DNA of 64,000 nt from Sesamum alatum (lineage: Eukaryota > Streptophyta > Magnoliopsida > Lamiales > Pedaliaceae), in the NCBI GenBank assembly GCA_034509735.1, contig JACGWO010000004.1, forward strand, positions 14,303,395-14,367,394, written 5' to 3'. A program made the translations under genes and the position numbers. How positions within the stretch are numbered: the first letter of the stretch is position 1; every line of letters starts with the position of its first letter. Below, piece by piece: positions 1-11,382 of this stretch. A model generated the notes under the pieces. That model saw nothing but the letters and a program-made list of their open reading frames with translations, was not told where the DNA came from and did not search any database.

Positions 1-1110
1 GGTGAATAATTGAGCTCGTTTAGTGTCATCGTTCTGCTTAAATAGTATAAAGCATTATCTTTCCCCTCATTATTTTTCTGGGCAAGTAAGATTCCACGGA
101 GCGCTCTTGAGCAACGACGTACAGAATTAAGAGGCATCCGGGAACGGGTGCAACCAACACCGGAGGTTTCATCAAGTAGAATTTTATGCTTCTGAATGCT
201 TTATCACAAGCCTCATCCCATTCGAAGGGCATGTCTTTCTTCATTAGGTGACTGAATGGTTGACAACGACCTGCTAGGTTTGAAATGAATCTCCAAAGAT
301 ACGCGAGCTTTCCTTGCAAACTCTTGAGCTCATAGATGTTTCGAGGTTTTGGCATTCTTAAAATAGCATCGATCTTGGCTTGCTCAATTTCTATGCCCCA
401 TTAGCGGACGATAAACCCAAGAAACTTTCCGGATGTCACCCCGAACGCATATTTGGAGGGATTCATTCTTAGCTGGTATCTCCTCAAACGTTCGAAGACC
501 TTCCTTAAGTCGTGAAGATGATGCCCTTGTTTCTTTTACTTCACTACCAGGTCATCAACATAGCATTCTACATTATTGTGGAGCATGTCGTTGAAGATCT
601 TCTACATCGCCCTTTGATATGTGGCGCTGACATTTTTTAATCCGAAAGGCATGACTTTGTAACAATATATACCTTTAGGAATGCGAAATGCTGTCAATTC
701 CTCCATGAAAGATAGGGCTTCATGACCCGTAGTGGCGTCTATCATTAACTCGGCGATGGGTAATGGGAAGTCATCTTTGGGACATGCATTATTCAGGTCC
801 CTGAAGTCAACACACACTCGTATCTGCCCATTCTTCTTTCTCACGGGCACGATGATGGAAATCCACGTAGGATACTTAACTTCTCGAATAAAACCGACTT
901 CAATGAGTTTGTTTACCTCGCATTCAATCAACGGGATCAACTTAGATCGAAACCTACGTTGAGCTTGTTTGATAGGACCAGCCCCTTTCTTTACAGATAT
1001 GTGGTGCACAGCTACTTTTGGATCTAGCCCGGGTATTTCTTTGTAGGACCATGCAAACACGTCTTTATACTCATGAAGTAGCGCGACATAAGCCTCATCT
1101 TCTACTGGGG
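1..1110 (-). pseudogene. Ty3-gypsy reverse transcriptase / RNase H start (broken)
   Basis: This is the pol segment of the minus-strand gypsy element. It would copy element RNA into DNA inside virus-like particles. Reading right to left, a linker with DVFAWSYKEIPGLDP precedes the RT fingers and palm, with VPVRKKNGQIRVCVDFRDLN and the PFGLKNVSATYQ motif near 620-650. The YVDD catalytic box lies near 553-564, and a thumb/RNase H start (FEWDEACDKAFRSIK) near 200-230. The frame is broken between 356 and 602, and the RNase H start is garbled near position 100. Integrase and the 3' LTR must lie left of the window. The family assignment is firm; activity is not possible as read. Confidence 0.9.
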
Positions 1111-2223
1111 TTAGGAGGCGCTTGTGTAAATTGGTCGGGGATCTTCGGCATCACCTAGATTGATTTCTTTCAACTCACCAACGGTGGTTTTAACGCCTTT
1201 CTCAAGTTCTAGAGGAGCGTCTTCAACATCTTCTTCTTCAACCTCCTCATTTTCAATTAAGGTGATGTGATGAGCTAGGGCGATATCCTCTTCAGTACTG
1301 TCGTCAATATAATTGGATGATGCTACGCTTTCTCTGTCATCCTCGTCTTCAAGTTGAACTTGTGTGAAGACCATTGTTCTTGTTTTAACTTTCAAGACTC
1401 TATCTCATGATATGTCTAGAGTTGCGTGGCGTCTCATTCTGAATCAAACTTCTAAGTTTATGTGAGGATGTGATATTTTCCTTTGATTGTTGAGCCACAT
1501 TGGACATGGCTTTCTTTTGGTACATCATTCTTTCCTATGGACCAAATCTATCAGAAACAGATTGATTGTTGGTCTTTCTATGCACCATTCTTTTACATGG
1601 GCCAAGTCTGTTAAAGACAGACTCTCGTGGATTTTCTTTCCTTTGGCCATCCTCTGTTGAAGAGAGACTTTCGCTGACATGGTTGATGCTAGCCCTTTTT
1701 ATGGCGATATGGATAGGCTTAGGAGGGATAAAGCCAAGACCCACACATGAATCTGGGACTGCATGCCCTTTTTCTTTTAACATCACTTGGGTGGCGTTGA
1801 GTCCATGGAGCTTCTTGTTGGTGGCTTGGGGAGGAAGCTTTCCAAGGGCAAATCTTTCTTGTGGATTATACCCGGCTTTAACAAGCAGTTTGAAGGCCTT
1901 AGGATCATATACCCTTCTCTATCTATAGACAACGCTTCATGTCCTTCTTCTTCTTTTTGGGTTGAGGACACAAATCCTTCGATTGGCGGTTTCAATGGTT
2001 GCTTTGCGTTGACCTGAGTCAATAGTAAAGTCAGACTCTTTGAAAATTCAGCCTCGACAGGGGGCTGCTCATTTCTTTTCATGTTTTGATCGTCATGTGA
2101 CTTTGGTTTCTCTGAGAGTGAAATCTCTTTTCCTCTTTTGGCGGTTTCAACGTAGTACTTGGTATCGACGAAGTGCGACTCAGCTTCGGTAAAAGGCTTG
2201 GTATCACCGAGTACCCTTTTCAC
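1111..2223 (-). pseudogene. Ty3-gypsy spacer between protease and reverse transcriptase
   Basis: The minus strand encodes the long linker found between aspartic protease and RT in this type of plant gypsy polyprotein. Two open pieces are seen. At 1783-2223, MKRVLGDTKPFTEAESHF leads to a stretch rich in K, E and P. At 1535-1786, the GHAVPDSCVGLGFIPPKP stretch is typical of the region ahead of RT. An acidic stretch rich in E and D at 1111-1395 links to the RT. No enzyme domain is visible. Frameshifts separate the pieces, so the polyprotein is not continuous. Confidence 0.75.
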
Positions 2224-2540
2224 TACACCATTGTGGCTGTATTTGAAGCATTAATGCCATGTTGAGGGGACCACAGAATTTTCATGCAACCAAGGGCAAC
2301 CAAGAAGCATGTTGTAAAAAGTCTTGGCATCTATGACATGAAACAGTGCGGTTGACGTCATATCGCCCATCAACAATTCCATCATTATAATGCCGACAAC
2401 CCTCTGTCCTCCTTGATTGAAGCCTTGAATCATGAAGTGGCTGTTTGCGAGCTCGTCCATCAGGATCCCCAAGTCTTTCAAGGTTCATAGGGGTAAGCTA
2501 TTGACTGCAGAGCCTCCATTGATCAATATTCACCTTTTGT
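2224..2540 (-). pseudogene. Ty3-gypsy aspartic protease (degenerate)
   Basis: This is the retropepsin-like segment of the minus-strand gypsy polyprotein, which would cleave Gag-Pol. It contains INGGSAVNSLPL near 2490-2530, where the catalytic motif of related elements is usually read as DGGSAVN. MKDLGILMDELANSHFMIQG and AKTFYNMLLGCPWLHEN follow. The catalytic Asp appears to be replaced by Asn, and a stop separates the active-site segment from the downstream segment. It lies between the gag C-terminus on its right and the pol spacer on its left, in normal gypsy order. Confidence 0.75.
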
Positions 2541-2637
2541 TCACGTGCATATCCAGCGACGAACAAGGGGCGGTTATGAGGTTTTGACCCAAGAAGCAAA
2601 TCTTCGTCGGTGAAAGTGATGGTGGAATGCATCGATA

Positions 2638-3029
2638 TCAGAGGAATCTTTTTTTTTCAGACCGTGCGCCGTCATTGATCACAATATCGTTCTCATATGT
2701 GGTGTTGCAGGAGGCTTCACTGTCAAAATAACAACACTTGACCGAGGTCACATTTGCTGCTGTGGTATCTTCTTCAAGAGAGATTTTACCTTGACGAACT
2801 AACTGCACAACCTTGTCTTTGAACAAAAAGCAATCTTGTATTCAATGCCCAACTAAACGATGGTATTTGCAGTATTTTGGGTCATCTGTTCGTTCGGCTT
2901 CTTCAGGTCGTTTTGCTTCGGGTAGTTCGATGAGGTTAGCCTCCAACAAGTCATCAAATATGCCGGGGACATCATAATCAAGGAAAGAATATTGCTTTGC
3001 TTGCATTTCCTTCAGAGTTAACTTTCTTT
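2638..3029 (-). pseudogene. Ty3-gypsy gag C-terminus with zinc-knuckle-like motif
   Basis: The minus strand reads LTLKEMQAKQYSFLDYDVPG, then an acidic stretch, then a C-x2-H-x4-H-x4-C knuckle (CKYH...GH...C) near 2840-2880 and a KDKVVQLVRQGKISLEED segment. This is the nucleocapsid-proximal part of the gypsy Gag. A stop lies inside the knuckle and another break follows. The right edge is the copia insertion at 3030. The same protein continues on the far side of that insertion at 9992, so this gag was split by the copia element rather than lost. Confidence 0.8.
3025..3029. repeat. Target site duplication TCTTT, left copy
   Basis: The five bases TCTTT directly before the 5' LTR of the copia element are repeated exactly at 9992-9996, directly after its 3' end. 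This proves both outer boundaries of the insertion. Confidence 0.9.
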
Positions 3030-5345
3030 TGTTAGAATAGGTGACCAAAAAGTTAATTGGATTGACGATTTTGGGTGCTATTTAGCAATCTTTATTAAAG
3101 TAATATTGACTTGATGAATATAGTAAGTATTCATTTGTGGCACTATGTGTTTGTTGTGCTAACTGATTACGTTAAACGGTATTTTAACGTCACAACAAAT
3201 GCCCACAGACCAGTTGGATAACCCATGTAGTTGGGTTGTGCATTAGATGGCAGCTATGAAACCAACTTCTGAGGGTTGGTTTGAAATGTTCCAAGTCGAG
3301 GACCTCGAGACAAGGCATCGAGGGTCCTATAGAGACTTGCACTAAGGATTACATTCATTTGATGAGTGCCGTATTTCATCGACGATAGACGTTGGACATC
3401 CATGCAATATTAGTAGGTTAGTTGACAAGAGTGTCAGCTGATTGAATTGACTCGCGGGAATCGTCATATGGTAGCCTTGGAGGTTTGGTCAGTATGACTG
3501 GAATTCCCGGCTGCGATAGTACAAGATTAGTCCTCGGACTTGAGGAATCATGGCAATCACATGCATATGAAGGTTGTATCTAAGGTCTGGCAAGAGATGT
3601 CTGTATCTGGGATACGTTCATCATAAGCCTTATCTAGTGCTTTGCCCAACAACGCATCAAGTTCTGGGGCCATATCATTGAGCATGGCCACATTCGGATG
3701 GATTTGGGGAAGGTGAAGGCGATCAAAGAATGGAAGACCCCCAAGAATGTGACGGAATTTAGTCGGAATATGTATTGAGGACGGTAGATTCCAAGATAGG
3801 ATCCGTCACCTGTCAGAATATGACAGTCGAATCTCCTATGCGCTCTGAGACGGTTTTAAGCTCTTTAAGTCTGTGGCCACAACGATTGGTCGAGTAAGGA
3901 ATGGTTTCCTACGTTGATCAATAGAGCAAACGTGTCTCGAGTTATTGAGCATAGTTGTCTAGTCCAGGATGGAAACCGATGCCCAATTCCATGCCCTAGA
4001 CCTAGATCGGGAGACGGATGATGGAAGGATCGTACTCGTATGGTACTCGGGAGCCTAAACGTTCACGCCAACATTCACCTAGTCTCTAGTGTCATGGACC
4101 GTTGCTAGATGGCCACCCATGGTGACGGGCGTTTTTCCGATTAATGAATACTTGGAAAACAGTTAATTAAATTGGATTTAATTGACCAATTGTATTGGAC
4201 ACAAGCACAAGTCTAGCTGAGGGTGAACCTAATGAGTCACACACAAATCACTATGGGTTAGTAGAATTAATTTGGAATTAGTTCTAGAATAAGCGAATTA
4301 ATTTAATTGGATTAAATTAATTCAAGGAGAAAATAAATGATTGGATCATTTATTGAGAAATTCATTTGATGGATGGTCCGATAATTAATTAATTGGATTA
4401 GTTAATTGTTGGATTAAAAACCTTTAAATTAATTGGATTAATTTATCGGTTTTGGTTTAATTAATTGATTGAATCAGTTAATTAGTGTTTGAGCTTATGT
4501 TTATTTAATTGGATTAAATAAATTTTTGGATTTCAATAAGGTTTAAAATTAATTGGGTTAATTTGAAACCTAGGGATCTTGGTTGGTCTTGATTTAATTT
4601 GATTAAATCAAAATCGGTCAAAATTAGTCCCTAGTTTGAAGTCCAAGCTCTAGAGGTTGGAGCAAGTTGAGGAGGAGTTTCAACTCCTCCACATTTAAAG
4701 GCCATGATAATTCATAGAGAGTTAGTGTGCATGTGTATGTAAGTTAAGCTTGGAGGTTAATTTTGGAGGTTGAATTTTGAATTCAATTTTCTACGTATAC
4801 AAAAACAATGCACATAACTTGTATGGAAGAGACTTGCACGAAATTTCCAGCCAAAAATACTCAAAAATCTCTGTAAATTTTCTCATTTTTGTGTTCATAC
4901 CTTTCGGAAAGAATTGAACTTAAAAAACTTTAAAAAATGCACTAACCGATAGTGTTGTTTTGGAAGTGTTTCTTCTTCATTTTCTCTATTTCTATCTAGC
5001 AATAGATTAGAGTTTTTCTCCATAGTGTGGTGTGGACAATACTTAGAGGAATTCTACGTTTAATTCTTAAGTGAACGGAAGGAGAAATGGAAAGGAAACA
5101 ACGCATGTACCGATTATACGTGTAGTAAACAAAAAAGTTGATTTTCTTTACGTTTTCATGTATCTTTTTGTTTTTTTCCTTTAGCCACTTCTCCAACATC
5201 TTTTTCTCCTTTTATTTATGCTTTGACAAACACCAAACGCCCAGGAACTTCAAAGGGAACACCCCTTTGAATCCGTTTTATATTATGCTTTAATTTTATG
5301 TTTTTACACTTCTGTTGCGTTCCCGGGCCGTACCCGATCCTTTCA
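3030..5345 (+). repeat. Copia 5' LTR (2316 bp)
   Basis: The LTR is bounded by TGTTAGAATAGGTGACC and CCGTACCCGATCCTTTCA. It is unusually long for a copia LTR. It belongs to the same family as the minus-strand solo LTR 16680-20867 and the decayed fragment 14990-15445. It is also related at both ends to the 2.0-kb LTRs at 7405 and 16950. An AT-rich stretch of TTAATTGGATTAA-like repeats fills 4140-4620. No coding potential is seen. Confidence 0.88.
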
Positions 5346-5346
5346 G

Positions 5347-5358
5347 TGGTATCAGAGC
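5347..5358 (+). promoter_or_regulatory. Primer binding site, initiator tRNA-Met
   Basis: TGGTATCAGAGC lies one base after the LTR end. This is the standard plant copia primer binding site complementary to the 3' end of initiator tRNA-Met, and it fixes the element's orientation as plus. Confidence 0.9.
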
Positions 5359-7274
5359 CCGGTTCGATTTTGTGGGTATAGGATTAACATGTTATTGTGT
5401 GTTAAGCATGAAGAGCATGTTTAAATTGCTTTTGGAAAGCATGATTTATGGCTTTAAAATATGATAATATGTGTAGAAAATATGTGTTAATTTTGCTTTT
5501 GAAATTATGGATAACCATGCATTTTTTGAGAATTGGATTTTCTTTAAATGCATGTTTATGTTTCAGTTTTATTGCAGAAATTTAAAAAAAAAAAAAGGAA
5601 AATTGGTGAAAAACAATGTCGGCCGCCCGACAGGGGCAGCAGGCACGCACGTGGGAGGGGCTCCTGCGCGCGGGCGTCCGCCCGTGCGCCGTGCGGCGCG
5701 CAGGCAGGGGTGCTTGTGCGCGCGCACGGCCATCTGGTACGGCCGGCCGGCAGCGCTGTTTTGTGCCTTTTTTTTTCATTTATCCAGAAAATTGAATTTT
5801 CCTGATTTTTGCTAGTTTTTTGAAATTATTAATTTTGGCGTATTTTAATTTTTAGTTAATTGGATTTTTCTAAAATTATTTTATGTCTTGAATTATTTTG
5901 GAAATGGTTTCCAAACAAAAACTTGTTTGTACATTGGACGTATAGTTGATATTCATATTTTTAATTGCATTATTAATATGATATTTTCTGCATTTTATTA
6001 TGTTTATTGTTTTAGATATTGAATATCTATTTATAAATGCATGGGATGTATTTATATGCTTGGCATATTTATATTTGATATATATGTGCTTTGGTGTTGT
6101 TTATTTGATAAACAATAAGGATGATCACTAGCCCATTGGCCTATGTATGGTTTAATTTATTATTGGGTGAGGCCTGCGTGCCTCTTTGTTTTTATTCCTT
6201 CTTTCGTTTTTAGCCTTGGAATAATAAGGTTTTCTTCCTCTCTTTTAATGTATTCTCCCCCCCCCCCCCCCGATTTATGGTTGGCGTTTCTTTAAAGTTG
6301 TAATGAGAGTAGATTAGGTTGTGATGCTTTATTTTATTAATATAAGCTTCCAAGGAGATGAATGTCCGGTGGACGGAGCCCTCAGTGGAAGGTCAAGCAG
6401 AACAAAGGAGGATCTTACAAGGCCCCATTAGAATGATAATGGGATGTAAAAATTTTAGTAGTGTAGGCCTACCCTAGTTTGACCATTGATCCACTGCGGG
6501 CTCAGTGGATCATTTAGGATTGGGCTTGTGATCATCCTAACAGGGGCGTGCTAGGCTTATTTTGCATGTGTTTATGTTTTATGCTTTGATGTATGGTGTT
6601 TTTTTGGAATGCATCGTATTGCGTTTAATGTATGAAACTTGAGCATGCAAAATACTAATAATGATGAGGTCTCGGTCTTAATAAACTATAACTCTCACTT
6701 GGATGGTCCAAGTAAATATTAGGCCCAAAATGTAATTAAAATCAAATGGTTTGATTATTCCAAGCCTTCCATCCATAGCAATGTAGTGAGGAAGCTACTT
6801 TCACCCATTCGTGGTCTCACGAGTCGTGGCACGTTTGGAATGGAAGAAAGCTGCACTATTATTGTGAACAAATGGAATATACTCCTATTTCCCTATCTCA
6901 CGAGTCGTGGGGGGCGATAGTTGAGATATTCATTTGGTTGATGGGTCGAGCCTAACGCTAAGTAACATGATTCGCTTGGAGTCCTTGGGATCATGTGAAG
7001 AGGTGAGGCAAAATATCTTGGAGATCTCATTAGATGAGAATGGTATTGGATACCTCCCACAAAGCCTTTCCTATGTGAATCGTAAAAGCGGGGCATGGAG
7101 AATTGCGTTCGTGGACTCCAGACCCACTAGGAACTGGTTTCCTGAAAACTCCACTTGAGAGTGGTGGACTTTTTGAAGAAATAGTGGGAGGGGTTAATGA
7201 CTAAAGACCAAGTCTTAACTTGAATTCAATATTATAATAATCTACTAAATTTCTGCTTTACATTTTGAATGTAG
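5359..7274 (+). other. Long untranslated leader of the copia element, with GC island
   Basis: About 1.9 kb separates the primer binding site from the gag ATG. No retroelement protein is recognised in any frame. It holds a strikingly GC-rich island at 5619-5757 (rich in GCGCGC, GGCCGGCC and CGCCCG) inside AT-rich sequence, a run of 15 C at 6257-6271, and a region at 6360-7200 without recognisable coding. Short open frames across the GC island are composition artefacts. Confidence 0.7.
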
Positions 7275-9823
7275 ATGTCTAAGAATCCACTCGCTGTAAT
7301 TCTTGAAACTAATAAATTTGACGGAACAAACTATAATGATTGGCTACGAAATCTGAGGATTGTCCTCGATTTCGAAGATCAGGCTTACGTTCTGGATAAG
7401 CCTCTGTTAGAATAGGTGACCATGTAAACCAATTTTGGCAGGAATATGTAACCTATGTCTAGACAATTTCAGGTATTTGATAAAACATATATGAATAAAG
7501 AAGTGAAAAGTTCATATGGCAATACTTTGTTTACGTTCACTTATATCTGCTTTTATATATCTGTTCACTACGCAAACAAAGCCCACGGACTGAGAATCGA
7601 TTTCGGGGATTGGGACTACGCTTGGAGGTAGGTCCATGAAATCAGTCTTACCGAATCAGTTCGGAAATCTCCAAGTCAAGGAATCCCGAAAGTGGGTACC
7701 GGGATTCCCTTTGAGACTTGCACTAAGCATCTGCTGTCGTATTTCATCGACGGGTGACGAAGGTCGTCTAAGCAGTGTTAGTGGGTCAGCATGCTAGGAA
7801 GCAGCTGACTGAGGTGACTCGCGGGAACCGTCTTACGGAGGACCTTGAGTATGGTCTGCAAGGTATGACATATTCCCGGTTCCAACGGTACAGGTCAAGT
7901 CCTTTGACTTGAGGAACTGCTGAGTTTACCTGTGCATCAGGTCTGTATCTTAGATATGATGAGAGATTGCTAAAATACTCTTGAGTAGTCATAAGCCATG
8001 TCTAGTGCAGCTCGGGTGTACAGAGTGACAGTAGTTTCCAAGAAAGGATCTGTCTCCTGTCAAAAGGTATTGACAGTTGAGTCTCATGTATGCTCTGTGT
8101 CTTGTCCCTAAAATCTGTGGCCACAGTAACTGAACAGAAGGGAAGGTGTTTCCCTTGCGGCGTTTAGTAAGGACAGACCGACACTTAGGTCCAAAATGCG
8201 TACCTGCATTTTCCGTGCCCTAGACTCTAAGTGATGAGACCGAAGACAGAAGGACAAGTGTACTGTTAGGGCCTAAATGTTCATCCCCAATTATTGCACC
8301 TAGTCTCTAGTGCCATGGACCGTTGCTAGATGACCACCCATGGTAACGGGCGGATTCTAGGAATCCGACCAAGTCTAGCTGAAAGGTGAACCTAAAGAGT
8401 CACACACTATCCACACACACACTTAAGTATTTACTTTGGAATTAAATATTGGAGTAAAGGAATGATTAAATTAGATTTAATCGGGTCATATATTTTCTTG
8501 GAGAAATTAATTCCTTCTATTTGATAAAGGGAATTAAATTAATAAGTTGGATTTATTAAGGGAATTGATTTAATGGGCCTAGAATAAATATTAATATTTA
8601 TTTATTATATTTATTTGGCCTTTTGGAATATTTAATGGAATTTAAATATTCCATTAAATTAAAATCAACGGTTGAGATGGAAAGGGGAGATGGAAGGCTA
8701 GGATTGGTTTGACTAGGTCAAACACTGGTTTGACTAGGACTTTGACTAGGTCAAAATCCTAGTCAAATTAGAGTTCTTAGAGTTGGAGTTTAAAGAGGAT
8801 TAAGCTCCTCCTCTATATAAACCTCTAGCCTCCAACAATTGAAGGATGATGAAATTCCAACAAACACACACAACACACAATTTTCGGCCCCCTCTCCCAT
8901 CTCTCTCGTCCGCCCTCTCTCTCCACTCTCTCCAAGAAATTATTTTCTTGTTCTTTTGTTCTTGGAACACTAGAACATTGATGAATCAATACCGTTAATT
9001 GATAACGTGTCGTTGATTCATCCACTCCAAAATATACACTTGTTCATTGCTAGCACGACATACAAAATACGTGGATGGATCGTGTGTCACGATTTGGAGG
9101 GTCTCAAGAACGAGATCTTGGTGCAAAACGGGGAACAACGCGTGTAGCTGTTGAAGACGAAAACGACAACGGGTAGGTCTCGGTTTACGTTTTCGCCTTC
9201 TTTTTATTTTCTACCCTATGGCCTCCATGATCTTTTATATATGTTCTTTAATCATGAGATACACCGAATACCCGGGAATCTCAAGGGTACACGCCTTAAG
9301 CGTGTTCTTTAATTCATTAAAGCATGCTTTAATTTTTTGTACTTTATTTTATATCGCGCTTCCGCATTCGCGCAATTTTCCGGGACGATCCACGATTTCT
9401 TTCAGCCTTTTCCTCGGATCTTGTCGGAGGAGTCCTTGTCAGAAGAGCGTTTGGCGTTCAATGAATGGCAGAAGGGCAACCGCAAGGTCAGCATCATCAT
9501 ACTGGCATCCATGACTAATGAGATCCAGAAGCAATATGATTGGCTGGATGATGTCAGCTCGATAATGCTCCGCATGAAAGACGTTTATGCGGTACCGGAG
9601 CGGCATATTAGATATGCTGCGATGAAGGCATTTTTTGGAGCTAAGACGACAGAAGGGTTGTCTGTACACCAGCATGGAGTGATGATGCTATCCCTAGTGG
9701 AGAAGCTCAAAGACCTTCGAGCTGATCTTGGAAAAGAGACATACATCGACGTGATCCTTCAGTCTCTTCCTCCCTCTTTTGACCCGTTTATAGTTAACTA
9801 TAACATGAATGGGCTTGAAAAGA
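7275..9823 (+). pseudogene. Copia gag (UBN2-type) fragment split by a solo LTR
   Basis: The first part (7275-7404) starts MSKNPLAVILETNKFDGTNY and continues NDWLRNLRIVLDFEDQ, the usual N-terminus of a plant copia Gag that binds element RNA. The second part (9405-9823) continues in frame once the inserted LTR and one target copy are ignored: RILSEESLSEERLAFNEW, later LVEKLKDLRADLGKETYID and ILQSLPPSFDPFIVNYNMNG. The reading stops at 9823, where the sequence jumps into the tail of the 3' LTR. The zinc knuckle, protease, integrase and RT are all deleted. Confidence 0.88.
7405..9404 (+). mobile_element. Solo LTR (2000 bp) inserted in copia gag
   Basis: The LTR starts TGTTAGAATAGGTGACCATG and ends CGATTTCTTTCA, with flanks GCCTC (7400-7404) and GCCTT (9405-9409), a 5-bp duplication with one change. 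There is no internal region, so it arose by LTR-LTR recombination. Direct comparison shows it is nearly the same sequence as 16950-18922 (roughly 95% over the first 130 bases by eye). A TATA-like CTATATAAACC lies at about 8812-8822, with a CT-rich transcript start region after it. Confidence 0.9.
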
Positions 9824-9991
9824 CCTTTAGCCACTTGTCCAGCATCTTCTCCTCCTTTTATTTATGCTTTAACAAACACCGAATGTCCGTGAACTTCAAA
9901 GGGAACACCCCTTTGAATCTGTTTTATATTATGCTTTAATTTCACGTTTTTACGCTTTCGTTGCGTTCCCGGGCCGTACCCGATTCTTTCA
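9824..9991 (+). repeat. Truncated copia 3' LTR (last 168 bp)
   Basis: From CCTTTAGCCACTTGTCC onward this matches the last 160-170 bases of the 5' LTR (about 5182-5345) and ends at CGATTCTTTCA. It is fused directly to the middle of gag, which marks the internal deletion breakpoint at about 9823/9824. Confidence 0.88.
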
Positions 9992-9996
9992 TCTTT
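9992..9996. repeat. Target site duplication TCTTT, right copy
   Basis: Exact partner of 3025-3029, directly after the 3' end of the copia element. Confidence 0.9.
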
Positions 9997-11180
9997 GTAG
10001 TCACTCGTAAGGAGCGTTTTGCTTTAGGGTAATGTTGTCTTTTGTTGCGCTCCTAAGCTTGAGTGATGCTACATTCACTGCCATCGATTCCTTGCTTGGA
10101 GGTTTTGGAAAAGGTTTGCCCCCTTTCTTGATCTCTTGCCTTTCCTTAGTTCTGCGGGGCTCTTGACAGGTGGTCCTTCTACTCCACTTGCTGCCATACT
10201 TAACTCCATGTCATTTGCCCGAGTGGCTAAATCCTCAAATGATTTGGGTAGGATTCCTTGAAGAATATACCGAAGACCCCAATGCATCCCTTGAATACAC
10301 ATCTCAATGGCGGAAGCTTCAGATAATCGATCTTTGCAGTTGAGGCTCAAATTCCTCCACCTGTTGATATAATCGATGACCGGCTCATCCTTCCACTGGC
10401 GGGAATTTGTATGCTTGATCATGCTGATGGTCCGCGTAGTGCTATAGAATCAATTGAGGAATTCTTGCTCTAGTTGTTCCCATCCATCAATTGAACCGGC
10501 CTCCAGATCGGTATACCAATCAAATGCGTTGCCTTTTGGTGATCAGACAAACTGCTTGACTAGGTGATCTCCATACGTTCCAGCGTTGTGCATGTTTCGA
10601 TGAAGTGAGCGACGTGCTGTTTAGGATTGCCTTTTCCGTCAAATTGTTGGAACTTTGGTGGTTGGTAGCCCATCGGCATCTTCAAGCTATCAATCCTTGG
10701 AGTGTAGGGCTTGGAGTAGGTGAAAGATGATCTTGTGCTTCCCTCAATCTTGCTCCTGGTGGTTCCTTCAATGAATTCTTTTAGTTGATCTACCGGAATC
10801 AATCTATCAGACGAGACTAGAAGATCCTTTGCAGGTTTATCCTTCCCAGTATAATTGTCCTTTATGGATATTTCTACTTCGTCATGAGCCTCAACTTGTT
10901 TTCCCCGAATATGGCTTGTCTGAACATTGTCTGGCTTGTTGATCAACCTAGCGATTTGGGCATCTTGCTCTTGGACATGCTTGGTGAGTCCCTCGATAGC
11001 TCTTGTCAGGCTTGCAATTTGCTCTTCTAAGGTTGTGGCATTCGTCACCATGACTGGGGCCACATTCTTTGTGAATGAGTAGCTTGACTCGGCGCGAGGA
11101 GAGGATGTAGGAGATTTATCTTCATCATCATGGCTAGGTATGAAGACGTCCTTTTGAGCAGACTCAATGGGAGGAGTCAT
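9997..11180 (-). pseudogene. Ty3-gypsy Gag N-terminal and capsid region (broken)
   Basis: This is the gag of the minus-strand gypsy element. The 10560-11180 frame starts MTPPIESAQKDVFIPSHDDE, has a coiled-coil-like segment (ATTLEEQIASLTRAIEGLTK) and ends in MPMGYQPPKFQQFDGKGNPK, the usual start of the retrotransposon gag domain. The same domain continues as GNAFDWYTDLEAGSIDGWEQ near 10470-10540 and as [20 protein letters not shown] at 10075-10422, which ends in a basic tail. At least one frameshift and two stops break it. Gag would form the particle shell. Its continuation is at 2638-3029 beyond the copia insertion. Confidence 0.85.
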
Positions 11181-11382
11181 CTGGGAAGATTATTTAAGTT
11201 TCTTCGACATGCTTCTTGTAGTAACATCGAGACTCTTGGTACTTGAACTTGAAGACCTTGATGTGGCGAGTTTGAAATTCACTATCTTAACAGCTTTTCC
11301 TTGAGTATCCATCGAAATACTTCAAATTTTGTTGAAAAGAAGAGATGAGAGGTAGAGCGGTCCCACCGGGCGTGCCAAAATT

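Larger units (their letters stand above)
3030..9991 (+). mobile_element. Ty1-copia element with 2.3-kb LTR, internally deleted
   Basis: The element starts TGTTAGAATAGG, ends CTTTCA, and is flanked by the perfect 5-bp duplication TCTTT. It consists of a full 5' LTR (3030-5345), an initiator-Met primer binding site, a 1.9-kb leader, a copia gag start (7275) and only the last 168 bp of the 3' LTR (9824-9991). Everything from mid-gag through pol to most of the 3' LTR is deleted. A 2.0-kb solo LTR (7405-9404) sits inside gag. It cannot move without a helper, and a 3' LTR this short should not support transposition. Confidence 0.9.

Noticed and set aside
5507..5815. Open frames across the GC island (both strands)
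   Set aside because: They come from base composition in an untranslated retroelement leader and match no family.
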